The notes under the pieces were generated by a model that saw nothing but the letters and a program-made list of their open reading frames with translations, made no database searches and was not told where the DNA came from. The position numbers and the translations under genes are program-made. A stretch of DNA of 57,658 bases from an uncultured beta proteobacterium (lineage in GTDB: Bacteria > Pseudomonadota > Gammaproteobacteria > Burkholderiales > Burkholderiaceae_C). The stretch lies in assembly GCA_903869595.1 (NCBI GenBank), contig CAIPZV010000054.1:1-57658 (forward strand), in the 5' to 3' direction. This document shows positions 17,173 to 28,190 of this stretch, in pieces (position 1 is the stretch's first letter; each line of letters begins with the position of its first letter).

Positions 17173-17727
17173 TCAATGCACTTTCTGTGACAGCGCTTCG
17201 AGTTGCAAGGACAGATGGCGCACCGCCTCGGTGAGGGCCAGCAATTCCCGCTCTTTGAGGATGTCTATTTTTTCGTGCAGCAGCTCGATTTCCAGCTCGG
17301 CTTTGACGTTGATTTCATAGTCGTTTTGCGCGTGGCGGCGGTCTAGCTCGGATTGGCGGTTTTGGCTCATCATGATGGCCGGCGCGGTATAGGCGGCTTG
17401 GAAAGACAAGAGCAAATTGAGCAAGATGAAGGGATACGGATCCCAGGAGTTGGCGCCGAACCAGACGTTGCCGCCGATCCAAAAAACAATCGCCGTGCTT
17501 TGGATCAGGATAAAGCGCCAGGAGCCTATGGTGGAGGCCACCGCATCGGCCATGCGCTGGCCGCGCGTGAGCGGCAGCGCCTCTTGCGGCACGGTATCGG
17601 TCAGCACCAGCGGCGCCACTTTGGCGCGGCTGCGCCGGTGCGCCCGGCGGTGGGCACGTAGCAATAAGAGTTCGGCCTGGTCCACGGGGGACGGGGCGGC
17701 AGCTTGGTTGGGAGTGGTCGGGTTCAT
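17173..17727 (-). CDS. DUF1003 membrane protein
   Basis: A 184-residue protein of the DUF1003 family: [20 protein letters not shown] leading into a first transmembrane helix, a conserved [20 protein letters not shown] second helix, then [20 protein letters not shown] and a C-terminal predicted coiled coil rich in Glu/Leu ([19 protein letters not shown]). Function unknown. The start at 17727 gives the family's usual length; the longer frame to 18153 is antisense to the next gene. Confidence 0.85.
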   Translation of the reverse strand: MNPTTPNQAAAPSPVDQAELLLLRAHRRAHRRSRAKVAPLVLTDTVPQEALPLTRGQRMADAVASTIGSWRFILIQSTAIVFWIGGNVWFGANSWDPYPFILLNLLLSFQAAYTAPAIMMSQNRQSELDRRHAQNDYEINVKAELEIELLHEKIDILKERELLALTEAVRHLSLQLEALSQKVH

Positions 17728-17892
17728 GCGGATACTCAAAAAAGCAAAGGGGCGGGTCGATTGTGCGCCGCTCCATGCGCCCGCTTTTGTCCTTGGGATT
17801 GGCGTTGACCGGGCTGCGTGCGCATAATCAGACCAAGGTGCGCCGTGCACCTTTCCCGCTAACCGCCGCACCACCCTCACCAAGAAGTCACC

Positions 17893-18918
17893 ATGTCCAA
17901 CACCGCCGCCTTCAAACTCTCCATGCTGGATTTGGTCGCGGTGCGCGAAGGCGCCAGCGTGGGCCAGGCGCTGGATGTCGCGCGCCAAACCGTGCAACAC
18001 GCCGAGCGTCTGGGCTTTAGCCGCTACTGGGTGGCCGAACACCACAACATGACCGGCATTGCCAGCTCGGCCACGGCGGTGCTGGTGGGCCACTTGGCAG
18101 GGGCCACCACGCGCATCCGCGTGGGCTCGGGCGGCATCATGCTGCCCAACCATGCGCCCTTGGTCGTGGCCGAGGCTTTTGGCACGCTGGCCGAGTTGTA
18201 TCCGGGCCGCATCGACCTAGGCCTGGGCCGCGCGCCCGGCACCGACCCGCTGACCATGCGCGCCCTGCGCCGCGACCGGGTGGAAACCGAAGACGACTTC
18301 CCGCGCGATGTCGCCGAGTTGCAGCGCCTGCTAGGGCCCGCGCAGCCCGGCCAGCGCTTGGTGGCCATGCCCGGCGCGGGTACGCAAGTGCCGATCTGGC
18401 TGCTGGGCTCCAGCCTGTATTCAGCGCAACTGGCAGCGCAGCGGGGCCTGCCTTATGCCTTTGCCTCGCACTTTGCGCCGCGGCTGTTGCACCAGGCGCT
18501 TGATATTTACCGCCGCCTGTTTCAACCTTCCGAACACCTGGCGGCGCCCTATGTCGCCATCGGCGTACCCCTGCTGGCCGCACCTAGCGATGAAGAAGCG
18601 CAGTACCTGGCCAGCAGCGTGTATCAGCGCGTGCTGGGCATCCTGCGCGGCGAACGCCGCCGCTTGCAGCCGCCAGAGGCCAATTTCATCGCCCAATGCC
18701 TGCCGCAAGAGCGCGCCGCGATTGCCGACTTTTTGGGCGCGGCGGTGGTCGGCGGGCCGGACACCGTGCGCGCCGGCCTGCATGCCCTGGCCGAGAGCAC
18801 CGAGGCTGACGAGCTGATGCTGGTTTGCGATGTCTATGACCCCGCCCTGCGCCTTCGCGCCCTGGATATTGCCGCGCAGGCCGTGCAGGCCATACCAGAG
18901 AGCCTAGAGCCGGCCTAA
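17893..18918 (+). CDS. LLM-class flavin-dependent oxidoreductase
   Basis: A 341-residue bacterial luciferase-like monooxygenase of the group with the fixed phrases [10 protein letters not shown] and [18 protein letters not shown], then [21 protein letters not shown]. These form the TIM-barrel flavin-binding core. The substrate cannot be told. It stands alone with an ATG preceded by a weak ribosome-binding site and no obvious operon partner. Confidence 0.88.
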   Translation: MSNTAAFKLSMLDLVAVREGASVGQALDVARQTVQHAERLGFSRYWVAEHHNMTGIASSATAVLVGHLAGATTRIRVGSGGIMLPNHAPLVVAEAFGTLAELYPGRIDLGLGRAPGTDPLTMRALRRDRVETEDDFPRDVAELQRLLGPAQPGQRLVAMPGAGTQVPIWLLGSSLYSAQLAAQRGLPYAFASHFAPRLLHQALDIYRRLFQPSEHLAAPYVAIGVPLLAAPSDEEAQYLASSVYQRVLGILRGERRRLQPPEANFIAQCLPQERAAIADFLGAAVVGGPDTVRAGLHALAESTEADELMLVCDVYDPALRLRALDIAAQAVQAIPESLEPA

Positions 18919-19002
18919 AGTCCTTGAATTTGCGACCAATGCACGAGCGGCCCGCGCATATCCCATAAGGGCATTAGGACTGCGCGAGTTTTATTTGCTC
19001 TA

Positions 19003-19245
19003 TCACTGGCTCCATGTGTCGTCGGCCATGGCCGCATCAGAACCCACCTTGTCCCAGGCCGCTTGGGCCGCGCCCGCCGCGCCCGAAGCAGCGCGCTGCT
19101 CAAAAAATTTGGCGGTCTCCATCGCGCTGATCTTTTCGGCAATAGCCACCACAAAAAACTGGTTCATGGTGGTGTCATCGGCGGCGGCAATCCGTTTAGC
19201 GGCAAGCTTTAGCGATTCGGGCAGGCGTAGGGCGTAACTGCTCAT
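19003..19245 (-). CDS. Ribbon-helix-helix type antitoxin
   Basis: An 80-residue protein starting MSSYALRLPESLKLAAKRIA with TTMNQFFVVAIAEKISAME, the pattern of a short HicB/CopG-like ribbon-helix-helix DNA-binding domain, followed by an Ala-rich tail. It is translated from an ATG overlapping the stop of the PIN toxin gene (ATGA), with the toxin first. It is the presumed antitoxin and repressor. Confidence 0.78.
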   Translation of the reverse strand: MSSYALRLPESLKLAAKRIAAADDTTMNQFFVVAIAEKISAMETAKFFEQRAASGAAGAAQAAWDKVGSDAAMADDTWSQ

Positions 19246-19697
19246 GGTTGGGTACTCCTTATGGCCTTGAGGCGAAAGTGTTGAAAAGTCTGTTCCGGGT
19301 TGAGTACCGGGATACCAAAAAGCTTTGCAGGGCCAAAGTCCCGCAGGTTGTAAGTGACGATGGCTTGCGCATGCGCATTGGCGGCGGCTTCCAGCACCAT
19401 TTCATCGGCAGGGTCACGCAACTGCGGTCTCCATTGGTAGTGGGTGATCACTGGCTCCATAGTCCCCGCCAGCTCGTTCAAAATCGCGTCAATGTCGCTG
19501 CCCGACAGCCCAGAGGCCAATAAATGGGTGGGGCGCTTCAAAACGTCCTCGTATTCCAAAAAAAGTGCGGGGCTGCAACACATCTTCACTTGCCCAAGGC
19601 GAATGATTTGCATCAGCGCGAACGATGGCCCACGGCGGTTGCGTGTGGCAGCCACCAAAATATTGGTATCGATGACGAGTTTGGGAGGGTTTTTCAT
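19242..19697 (-). CDS. PIN-domain toxin
   Basis: A 151-residue PIN-family ribonuclease. Acidic active-site positions are visible: LVIDTNILVAATRN (Asp near residue 9), LEYEDVLKRP, RDPADEMVLEAAANAHA and VTYNLRDFG. This matches the group annotated as putative TA toxin component, PIN family. I chose the ATG at 19697 (MKNPPKLVIDTN) since PIN proteins start immediately before the first Asp strand. Encoded together with a ribbon-helix-helix antitoxin. Confidence 0.83.
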   Translation of the reverse strand: MKNPPKLVIDTNILVAATRNRRGPSFALMQIIRLGQVKMCCSPALFLEYEDVLKRPTHLLASGLSGSDIDAILNELAGTMEPVITHYQWRPQLRDPADEMVLEAAANAHAQAIVTYNLRDFGPAKLFGIPVLNPEQTFQHFRLKAIRSTQP

Positions 19698-19851
19698 ATC
19701 GCCGATGATGTGAGTATCCGCTTGGAATCGACTGCTGTCAATCACTTCAAACTTCGGGTTTACGCTGTGCCCTTTTGCGCTTGGGTGTCCTGGTACGTCC
19801 AAACCCAGCACATGGCATGGCGGCTGCCCCGAGCCGCAGGACACGAGAAAG

Positions 19852-19869
19852 TGTCAGATTTATCGGACG
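19852..19869 (+). promoter_or_regulatory. Near-match to a PpsR/CrtJ box
   Basis: TGTC-N10-GACG differs by one base from the PpsR/CrtJ consensus TGTC-N10-GACA. It lies 63 bases before the hydrolase/LPOR pair that opens the rightward photosynthesis arm. A chance match is possible, and no clean -35/-10 pair was found next to it. Confidence 0.3.
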
Positions 19870-19931
19870 AAAAAAACCGCTTCGCGTCTGATTGGTTAGT
19901 ATGCGGGGATGTCTGCCAGCCGCTTCCAGCT

Positions 19932-21825
<1,894 letters not shown>

Positions 21826-21863
21826 ATGATTTTTCTTTTTCAAAAACTTTTGCATATCAATCC

Positions 21864-22892
21864 ATGGCTTTGACCTTTCCTTTTTCCGCCATCGTCGGCC
21901 AGGACGATATGAAACTGTCCATCGTGCTCACCGCCATCGATCCCACGATTGGCGGCGTGCTGGTGTTTGGTGACCGGGGCACCGGCAAGTCCACCGCGGT
22001 GCGCGCTTTGGCTGCCTTGCTGCCCAAAATGCGCGCCGTTACCGGCTGCCGCTACGGCTGCGACCCGGACGCTGCCCGCTGCCCCGACTGCTTGGCCGTA
22101 ACGACGGGCAAAGCCCGCGCCAGCGAATTGGTGAGCGTGCCAGTGGTCGATCTGCCGCTGGGCGCGACCGAAGACCGCGTGGTCGGCGCGCTGGACTTAG
22201 AGCGCGCTTTGTCGCAAGGCGTCAAGGCTTTTGAACCCGGCCTGCTGGCGCGCGCCAACCGGGGCTATTTGTACATCGACGAAGTCAATTTGCTGGAAGA
22301 CCATCTGGTGGACTTGCTGATCGACGTGGCTGCGTCTGGCGAGAACGTGGTTGAGCGCGAAGGCCTGAGCGTGCGCCACCCCGCGCGCTTTGTGCTGATC
22401 GGCAGCGGCAACCCCGAAGAAGGCGAGTTGCGGCCCCAGTTGTTAGACCGTTTCGGCCTGTCGGTGGAAGTAAAAACCCCCGGCACTTTGGACGAACGCG
22501 TCGAGGTGGTGAAGCGGCGCGATGCCTTTGAGCAAGACCCGCAAGCCTTTACCGAGCATTGGAAAAAAGAAGACGACAAAGTGCGCAAAGGCATAGTCGC
22601 CGGGCGCAAGCGCCTGAGCGAGGTGCAGATACCCGATAGCGCCCGCACCTTTGCCGCGCAGCTGTGCATGGCCTTGGGCACCGATGGCCTGCGCGGCGAC
22701 CTGACGCTGGTACGCGCTGCCCGCGCCCTGGCCGCCTGGCAAGGTGACAAGTCGGTCACGCAAGCGCATTTGCAGCGCGTAGCGCCCCCTGCTTTGCGCC
22801 ACCGCTTGCGGCGCAATCCGCTGGACGACGCGGGTTCCTCCACCCGCGTGGAGCGGGCGCTGGCCGAGCTGGCCGCTGCGCCCCAAAAATAA
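21864..22892 (+). CDS. bchI: Magnesium chelatase ATPase subunit I
   Basis: A 342-residue AAA+ subunit of magnesium chelatase, which with BchD and BchH inserts Mg into protoporphyrin IX, the first committed step to bacteriochlorophyll. Seen: Walker A GDRGTGKS (36-43), the Cys-containing CRYGCDPDAARCPDC insertion (62-76), Walker B LYIDEVNLL (136-144) and the sensor region GSGNPEEGELRPQLLDRFG. The length is typical. It heads bchI-bchD-bchO with short gaps. Confidence 0.97.
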   Translation: MALTFPFSAIVGQDDMKLSIVLTAIDPTIGGVLVFGDRGTGKSTAVRALAALLPKMRAVTGCRYGCDPDAARCPDCLAVTTGKARASELVSVPVVDLPLGATEDRVVGALDLERALSQGVKAFEPGLLARANRGYLYIDEVNLLEDHLVDLLIDVAASGENVVEREGLSVRHPARFVLIGSGNPEEGELRPQLLDRFGLSVEVKTPGTLDERVEVVKRRDAFEQDPQAFTEHWKKEDDKVRKGIVAGRKRLSEVQIPDSARTFAAQLCMALGTDGLRGDLTLVRAARALAAWQGDKSVTQAHLQRVAPPALRHRLRRNPLDDAGSSTRVERALAELAAAPQK

Positions 22893-22901
22893 GCGCCAAG
22901 C

Positions 22902-24818
22902 ATGCAAGGCGACGCCGCCACGATTGCCGCCCTGTTTGCCGTAGACCCGGCAGGCTTGGGCGGTGTGGCTTTGCGCGCACCGGCTTGCGCTGCGCGCGAT
23001 GAATGGCTGGCGCTACTGCGCACCTTGTTGCCCGCAGCAAGCCCCATGCGGCGCGTGCCCCTGAACACCGGCGATACGGCCTTGCTGGGTGGCCTAGACC
23101 TAGGCGCCACGCTACAAGCGGGCCGCCCGGTGGCGCTGCAAGGCTTACTGGCACAGGCCGATGGCGGCGTGCTGCTGCTGGCCATGGCCGAGCGAATAAC
23201 CGCAGGCGCGGCTGCGCGTTTTGGCAGCGTGCTCGATAGCGGCCAGGTGCTGCTGCAACGCGACGGCCTGGACAGCGTGCTGCCCGCGCGCTTAGGCCTG
23301 GTGGCGCTGGATGAGGGCGCCTACGAAGACGAACAACTACCCGCCAGCCTGGCCGAGCGCCTGGCTTTTCACATGCGCATCGACGGCCAAGCAGAAGACG
23401 AAGAGAGCCCGCTGTGGACCGCCGACGAAGTGCTCACTGCACGCCAGCGTGTGGGGCGGGTGCAGATGGCGCCCGAGTCGGTGCAGGCCTTGTGCGCGGC
23501 GGCCATGGCGCTGGGTATTGATTCGCTGCGCGCCAGCTTGTTTGCGGCGCGCGCAGCCCGCGCAGCGGCCGCGCTGGCCGGGAGCGACGCGGTGGAGGAA
23601 GAACACATTGCCGTGGCCGCCCGCCTGGTGCTGGCCCCGCGCGCTACCAGACTGCCCCCCGCGCCCGAGCAGCAGGAACCTGAGCCACCGCAAGAGGAAA
23701 CAAGCCCACCCGAGCCAGCCGAAAACCCAGCGCCCGAACCCCCTCCCGAACCGCCGCCCGAGCCACCCCAAGACGCGCAAGACGACACCAAGAACGAGGA
23801 AAACGACGACGCCGACAGCCAGCCCCCGGACCCGCAAGAACTGGCCGAACGCGTGCTGGAAGCCGCGCAAGCGGCCATACCCGCCGGTTTGCTCGCCAGC
23901 CTCAAAATAGGCGCATTGCAGCGGGCTAAATCGCCCACCTCGGGCAGCGCCGGTGCCGAGCAAAAAAACGCTTTGCGGGGCCGTCCGGTGGGTGCGCGCA
24001 AAGGCGAGCCGCGCGCCGGTCAGCGCATCAACGTGTTGGAGACTTTGCGCGCCGCCGCGCCCTGGCAAAAATTGCGTCGTAATGCGCTGGCATCGACATC
24101 GGCACCTGGCCCTGCGCGTCCGCCCGCATCCTCATCCGCATCGGGGCGTGCACCAAACTCGTCACCTTTATCGCCCAAGGCACCCCCACCGGCCACAGCG
24201 CCGCGCATCGTGGTGCGCAAGGAAGATTTCCATGTCACGCGCTTTCGCCAACTGGGGCAAACCACCACGGTGTTTGTGGTGGATGCCTCGGGCTCGTCCG
24301 CCTTAAACCGGCTGGCCGAAGCCAAGGGCGCGGTGGAGCTGCTGCTGGCCGATTGCTATGTACGCCGCGACAGCGTGGCGGTGCTCGCCTTTCGGGGCAA
24401 AGTAGCCGAAGTCTTGTTGCCGCCCACGCGTTCGCTGGCGCGCGCCAAGCGCAGCCTGGCGGGCCTGCCCGGCGGTGGCGGCACGCCGCTGGCCTCGGCG
24501 ATCGATGCAGCCGCCGCGCTGGCCGGGCAAATTAAACGCAAAGGCGAAACGCCTATCGTGGTGCTGCTGACCGATGGCAAAGCCAATATCGCCCGCGACG
24601 GCAGTCCGGGCCGTGGCCCTGCCACCAGCGATGCGCTGGCAGCCGCTGCACAACTGCGCGCGACGGGCGTTAGCGCGCTGCTGGTGGACACCTCGCCCCA
24701 ACCCCAAAGCAGCGCCGAACAACTGGCCGCTGCCATGGGCGCGCAGTACCTGGCCCTGCCCTACGGCGGCGCGCAATCGCTGAACCAAGCGGTACGCGCG
24801 GTCGCTGGGCGCAACTAA
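22902..24818 (+). CDS. bchD: Magnesium chelatase subunit D
   Basis: A 638-residue chelatase subunit. The N-terminal half is a degenerate AAA+ domain lacking a normal Walker A. The middle (about 250-310) is a Pro/Glu-rich acidic linker. The C-terminal third is a von Willebrand A domain with MIDAS residues VVDASGSSA (Asp461, Ser463, Ser465), GGGGTPLASA and LLTDGKAN. BchD forms the two-tier ring with BchI and docks on BchH. It starts 9 bases after bchI. Confidence 0.96.
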   Translation: MQGDAATIAALFAVDPAGLGGVALRAPACAARDEWLALLRTLLPAASPMRRVPLNTGDTALLGGLDLGATLQAGRPVALQGLLAQADGGVLLLAMAERITAGAAARFGSVLDSGQVLLQRDGLDSVLPARLGLVALDEGAYEDEQLPASLAERLAFHMRIDGQAEDEESPLWTADEVLTARQRVGRVQMAPESVQALCAAAMALGIDSLRASLFAARAARAAAALAGSDAVEEEHIAVAARLVLAPRATRLPPAPEQQEPEPPQEETSPPEPAENPAPEPPPEPPPEPPQDAQDDTKNEENDDADSQPPDPQELAERVLEAAQAAIPAGLLASLKIGALQRAKSPTSGSAGAEQKNALRGRPVGARKGEPRAGQRINVLETLRAAAPWQKLRRNALASTSAPGPARPPASSSASGRAPNSSPLSPKAPPPATAPRIVVRKEDFHVTRFRQLGQTTTVFVVDASGSSALNRLAEAKGAVELLLADCYVRRDSVAVLAFRGKVAEVLLPPTRSLARAKRSLAGLPGGGGTPLASAIDAAAALAGQIKRKGETPIVVLLTDGKANIARDGSPGRGPATSDALAAAAQLRATGVSALLVDTSPQPQSSAEQLAAAMGAQYLALPYGGAQSLNQAVRAVAGRN

Positions 24819-24831
24819 ATCGGCGCGCACT

Positions 24832-25737
24832 ATGCCCCCCCGCCAAGGCCTGGACTGGGAACGCGATGGTGCCGATTGGCCGCTGCGCCAATACTCGCGC
24901 TTTGTACAAACCCCGCGCTTGCGCTGGCATGTGCAATACGCGCCGCACGCCGACGCACAGGCACCCACGGCGCTGCTGCTGCACGGCACGGGTGCTTCTA
25001 CCCATTCCTGGCGCGATGTCTTTTTGCTGCTCGGCGCGCGCTACAGCGTGCTGGCGCTGGATTTTCCGGGCCATGCGTTTAGCGCCACGCCTACGCCCGC
25101 ACAGGTATCCACGCTGTTTTCCCTGCCGGGGATGGCCGCCGGGGTGGCCGAATTGCTAGCGCAGATGGACATCGTTCCCCACACCATCGTGGGCCACTCT
25201 GCGGGGGCGGCGGTGGCCTGCATGCTGTCGCTGGACGGCCATGTGCAGCCCCAGCGCATCGTCTCGCTCAATGGCGCGTTGCTGCCGCTCGATGGCCTGG
25301 CCGGGCAGTTGTTTTCGCCCATGGCCAAGCTACTAGCCAAAGCGCCCTTGGTGCCCGAACTGTTTTCCTGGCAAGCGGCCCAACCTGCAGCGCTGCAAAG
25401 GCTGCTGGACGGCACCGGCTCCACGCTGGACGCCCAGGGCCGCGCGCTCTACCAAAAGCTAATTGCCCAACCCGCCCACAGCGCAGGCGCGCTGGCCATG
25501 ATGGCGCACTGGGATTTGCATACTTTTTGGAAGCGTTTGCCGGCACTACAAACCCCTTTGACACTCATCGCGGGCGAACAAGATTTGATTGTTCCGCCCT
25601 CGGTCGCAGAGCGCGCTGCAGCGTCACTCACGCGACAAGCTAAACCGCTCGTAAGCCGTCTTTCCGGCCTGGGCCACCTGGCCCATGAAGAGCAGCCGGG
25701 CACTCTGGCGCAGTGCATTCTGCGCGCTATGGACTAG
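24832..25737 (+). CDS. bchO: BchO alpha/beta hydrolase
   Basis: A 301-residue alpha/beta-hydrolase in the standard bchI-bchD-bchO order, which supports the BchO name. Motifs: LLLHGTGASTHSWRDV, nucleophile elbow IVGHSAGAAVACML (Ser near residue 124), Asp in IAGEQDLIVPPS (near residue 249) and His in LGHLAHEEQ. It is associated with the magnesium chelatase step in purple bacteria, but its reaction is not established. It starts 13 bases after bchD and ends the transcription unit before the crtE promoter. Confidence 0.9.
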   Translation: MPPRQGLDWERDGADWPLRQYSRFVQTPRLRWHVQYAPHADAQAPTALLLHGTGASTHSWRDVFLLLGARYSVLALDFPGHAFSATPTPAQVSTLFSLPGMAAGVAELLAQMDIVPHTIVGHSAGAAVACMLSLDGHVQPQRIVSLNGALLPLDGLAGQLFSPMAKLLAKAPLVPELFSWQAAQPAALQRLLDGTGSTLDAQGRALYQKLIAQPAHSAGALAMMAHWDLHTFWKRLPALQTPLTLIAGEQDLIVPPSVAERAAASLTRQAKPLVSRLSGLGHLAHEEQPGTLAQCILRAMD

Positions 25738-25874
25738 GCGCACACCCGCGCTTTCCCTCTGCCAGCGCGCAAAGCCTGGCATCCCACTGCATCACCCATT
25801 AGCCCGCCGCCCCAGGGCTGCCAGGGCGCACGATTATTTTTTTCGAAAAAAAATGAAGATTGCGTAAATCCGCG

Positions 25875-25941
25875 TTGACAGCCGTGCTTTAAGTGTCTAT
25901 ATTTGTTTACATCAACAAGTGACAAGCAAAATTGTCACTTG
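25875..25941 (+). promoter_or_regulatory. crtE promoter with PpsR/CrtJ-type box and inverted repeat
   Basis: A sigma-70-like promoter TTGACA (25875-25880)-N17-TATATT (25898-25903). A TGT-N12-ACA box (25894-25911), the spacing bound by PpsR/CrtJ, overlaps the -10. Directly downstream is a perfect 10-bp inverted repeat CAAGTGACAA-GCAAAA-TTGTCACTTG (25916-25941) covering the expected start of transcription. Repression of crtEF under oxygen or light is the expected outcome; the inverted repeat may bind a second regulator. The crtE ribosome-binding site (GAGGAGA) follows. Confidence 0.7.
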
Positions 25942-25976
25942 CATAAGCGACCCGATAACTCCCGAGGAGACAGGCA

Positions 25977-26891
25977 ATGAAGGCAATCACCCGCATCGAG
26001 CAATCTTTGGCTATGGCCCTGGCAGCCGCAGAGGATGCCAGCTGCCCGCCCAAGCTGGCTTCTGCCGTGCGTCATGCGGTGTTTCCCGGTGGCGCTCGCA
26101 TCCGCCCGCAACTGTGCCTGGCTGTGGCCCAGGCCTGTGGCCAGGACGATCCAGCGCTGAGCGAAGCGGCCGCCGTGGCGATTGAATTGCTGCACTGCGC
26201 ATCGCTGGTGCATGACGACCTGCCCTGCTTTGACGACGCACCCACTCGGCGCGGCCGCGCTTCGGTGCACTGGGCGTTTGGCCAACCCTTGGCCGTGTTG
26301 GCCGGAGATGCGCTCATCGTGCTGGCCTTCCAGACCTTGGCCGCTGCCGCAGGCAAATCGCCAGCGCGCTTGCCAGGACTGTTAAAAATCATCGCCGGCG
26401 GCGTGGGCATGCCCGGTGGCATCGTGGCCGGCCAGGCCTGGGAATCCGAGTCCCGCGTGTCGCTGATGCAATACCAGCGCGCAAAAACTGGCGCATTGTT
26501 TGTAGCCGCTACCTGCGCCGGCGCGCTGAGCGCCGGAGCCGACCCGAGCCAATGGCAAGCCCTGGGCGACTGCCTGGGTGAGGCCTACCAAGTGGCCGAT
26601 GACATCCGCGACGTGATGGGCCAGGCCGATTTGCTGGGCAAGCCCGTAGGACAAGACGCGCAGCACGCGCGGCCCAATGCGATTGCCAATCTGGGCTTGT
26701 CCGGCGCGATCGAACACTTTGAGTCCCTGATTCAAGCCGCCGCCGATTCGATTCCCGAAGGCCCCGCCGCGCAAGCCATGCGCGGTCTGGTGTGGCAAGA
26801 GTCTGAGCGCCTGGTGCCGCGCGCCGCCTGCAACGCCTACCGCCAGGCTGCCACACCAAGCACGCAGACCTCGCCCACCGTGGGCGCCTGA
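25977..26891 (+). CDS. crtE: Geranylgeranyl diphosphate synthase
   Basis: A 304-residue prenyltransferase joining isopentenyl units to give GGPP for both phytoene and the bacteriochlorophyll tail. The two aspartate-rich motifs are in LVHDDLPCFDDAPTRRG (first, about residues 79-95) and YQVADDIRDVMG (second, about 204-215). GGARIRPQLCLA is the basic diphosphate site. It is preceded by a strong ribosome-binding site and its own promoter, and followed after 41 bases by crtF. Confidence 0.94.
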   Translation: MKAITRIEQSLAMALAAAEDASCPPKLASAVRHAVFPGGARIRPQLCLAVAQACGQDDPALSEAAAVAIELLHCASLVHDDLPCFDDAPTRRGRASVHWAFGQPLAVLAGDALIVLAFQTLAAAAGKSPARLPGLLKIIAGGVGMPGGIVAGQAWESESRVSLMQYQRAKTGALFVAATCAGALSAGADPSQWQALGDCLGEAYQVADDIRDVMGQADLLGKPVGQDAQHARPNAIANLGLSGAIEHFESLIQAAADSIPEGPAAQAMRGLVWQESERLVPRAACNAYRQAATPSTQTSPTVGA

Positions 26892-26932
26892 GCATCCAGG
26901 CCCGCCGCACCGCTTTTTAGGAACACCCCGGT

Positions 26933-28159
26933 ATGAAAACATTGGACCTGGCCTCGCTGCCGCAAACCCATGGGCGCACATCGCCCTGGGCGGACCGCCT
27001 GGGCGCGCTGATGGATCGCTGGTTGACCAGTGACGCCCTGTACCGCTGGAGTGTTTCCAACCCGCTGACGCGCTGGGTTACCCGTAGGCGTGCGCGCCAG
27101 GTGTTTGACCTGATGGCCGGTTTTGTCTATTCGCAAGTGCTGCTGGCCTGTGTGCGCCTGCGTATCTTGGAAGCCGTGGCCGAGCAGCCACGCAGCCTGG
27201 ACGAGTTGGCCCAATGGACCCATCTGCCGCCAGCTGGTTTGCAGCGCTTGCTGCAATCGGCGCTGGCGCTGGGCCTGCTCAATTTGCGCAGCCAAGGCCG
27301 CTATGGCCTGGGCCCGCTGGGTGCGCCGGTGGCCGGCCACGCGGGCATTCGCGCCATGATCGAACACCACGCGGTGCTCTACCAGGACATGCAAGACCCG
27401 GTGGCCATGCTGCAAGGCCCCGGACAACCCGGCGCCATGGCGCAGTACTGGCCCTACACCCTGGACGAAGACGCACAAGCTGCGCAAGCAGCCCAGGCCG
27501 CGCAGGCGCAGGCCGAGAAATACGCCCGTTATTCCAACCTGATGTCGGCCTCGCAGCCTTTTGTGGTGGACGAGATTTTGGCCAGCTACCGCTTTGACGA
27601 CCACCACTGCGTGCTCGATGTGGGCGGCGGCCAGGGGACTTTTATGTCGCGTCTAGCGCTGCATGCCAAGCATCTGCATGTCAAATTATTTGATCTGCCC
27701 GAAGTGGCGGCGCTGGCCCGTGCCAATTTCGCGCGCCAGGGCCTAGAGTCGCGCAGCGAAGCGCACCCGGGCAGTTTCCTGAAAGACCCGCTGCCCCAGG
27801 GCGCGGACCTGGTGACCCTGATCCGCGTGGCCCATGACCACCCGGACGCCGATGTGCGCACTATCTTGGCCTCGATTTATCAGGCGCTGCCGCCAGGCGG
27901 CACCTTGCTGCTGTCCGAGCCCATGGCGCAAGAGCAGGGCGAGACGCCCCAGGGCGATGCTTATTTCCATTTCTACCTATTGGCTATGGGCGCAGGCCGC
28001 TTGCGCACGCCGCGCGAGCTGATGGCCATGATGGCAGAGGCCGGTTTTTCGCACCTCGAGGTCGTGCCTAACCCCATGCCCCTGCAAACCCAGATCCTCA
28101 TTGGTCGTAAATGTCAGGGTTTACCCTCAAAATCGACTTCTTTTGTAAATATTAATTGA
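26933..28159 (+). CDS. crtF: Demethylspheroidene O-methyltransferase
   Basis: A 408-residue SAM-dependent methyltransferase that methylates the C-1 hydroxyl of spheroidene-series carotenoids. The N-terminal winged-helix dimerisation part is followed by the SAM motif VLDVGGGQGTFMSRL (about 226-240), LFDLPEVAALARANF and the catalytic region RVAHDHPDADV. A low-complexity tract of AQ and QAAQ units (about residues 178-195) interrupts the linker. It lies in crtE-crtF order, followed by the bchC promoter within its 3' end. Confidence 0.92.
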   Translation: MKTLDLASLPQTHGRTSPWADRLGALMDRWLTSDALYRWSVSNPLTRWVTRRRARQVFDLMAGFVYSQVLLACVRLRILEAVAEQPRSLDELAQWTHLPPAGLQRLLQSALALGLLNLRSQGRYGLGPLGAPVAGHAGIRAMIEHHAVLYQDMQDPVAMLQGPGQPGAMAQYWPYTLDEDAQAAQAAQAAQAQAEKYARYSNLMSASQPFVVDEILASYRFDDHHCVLDVGGGQGTFMSRLALHAKHLHVKLFDLPEVAALARANFARQGLESRSEAHPGSFLKDPLPQGADLVTLIRVAHDHPDADVRTILASIYQALPPGGTLLLSEPMAQEQGETPQGDAYFHFYLLAMGAGRLRTPRELMAMMAEAGFSHLEVVPNPMPLQTQILIGRKCQGLPSKSTSFVNIN

Positions 28160-28187
28160 CATTGACACTTGTCAATGCAACGATACA
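28144..28187 (+). promoter_or_regulatory. Tandem PpsR/CrtJ boxes before bchC
   Basis: Two TGT-N12-ACA boxes, 28144-28161 and 28170-28187, are separated by 8 bp. Tandem CrtJ sites at 8-bp spacing are the known layout of the Rhodobacter bchC promoter. TTGACA (28156-28161) ends the first box, and a weak -10 (AACGAT, 28179-28184) follows at 17 bp. An inverted repeat CATTGACA/TGTCAATG (28160-28177) spans the gap. The second box ends 3 bases before the bchC ATG, and the first box lies in the crtF 3' end. Confidence 0.72.
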
Positions 28188-28190
28188 CCA

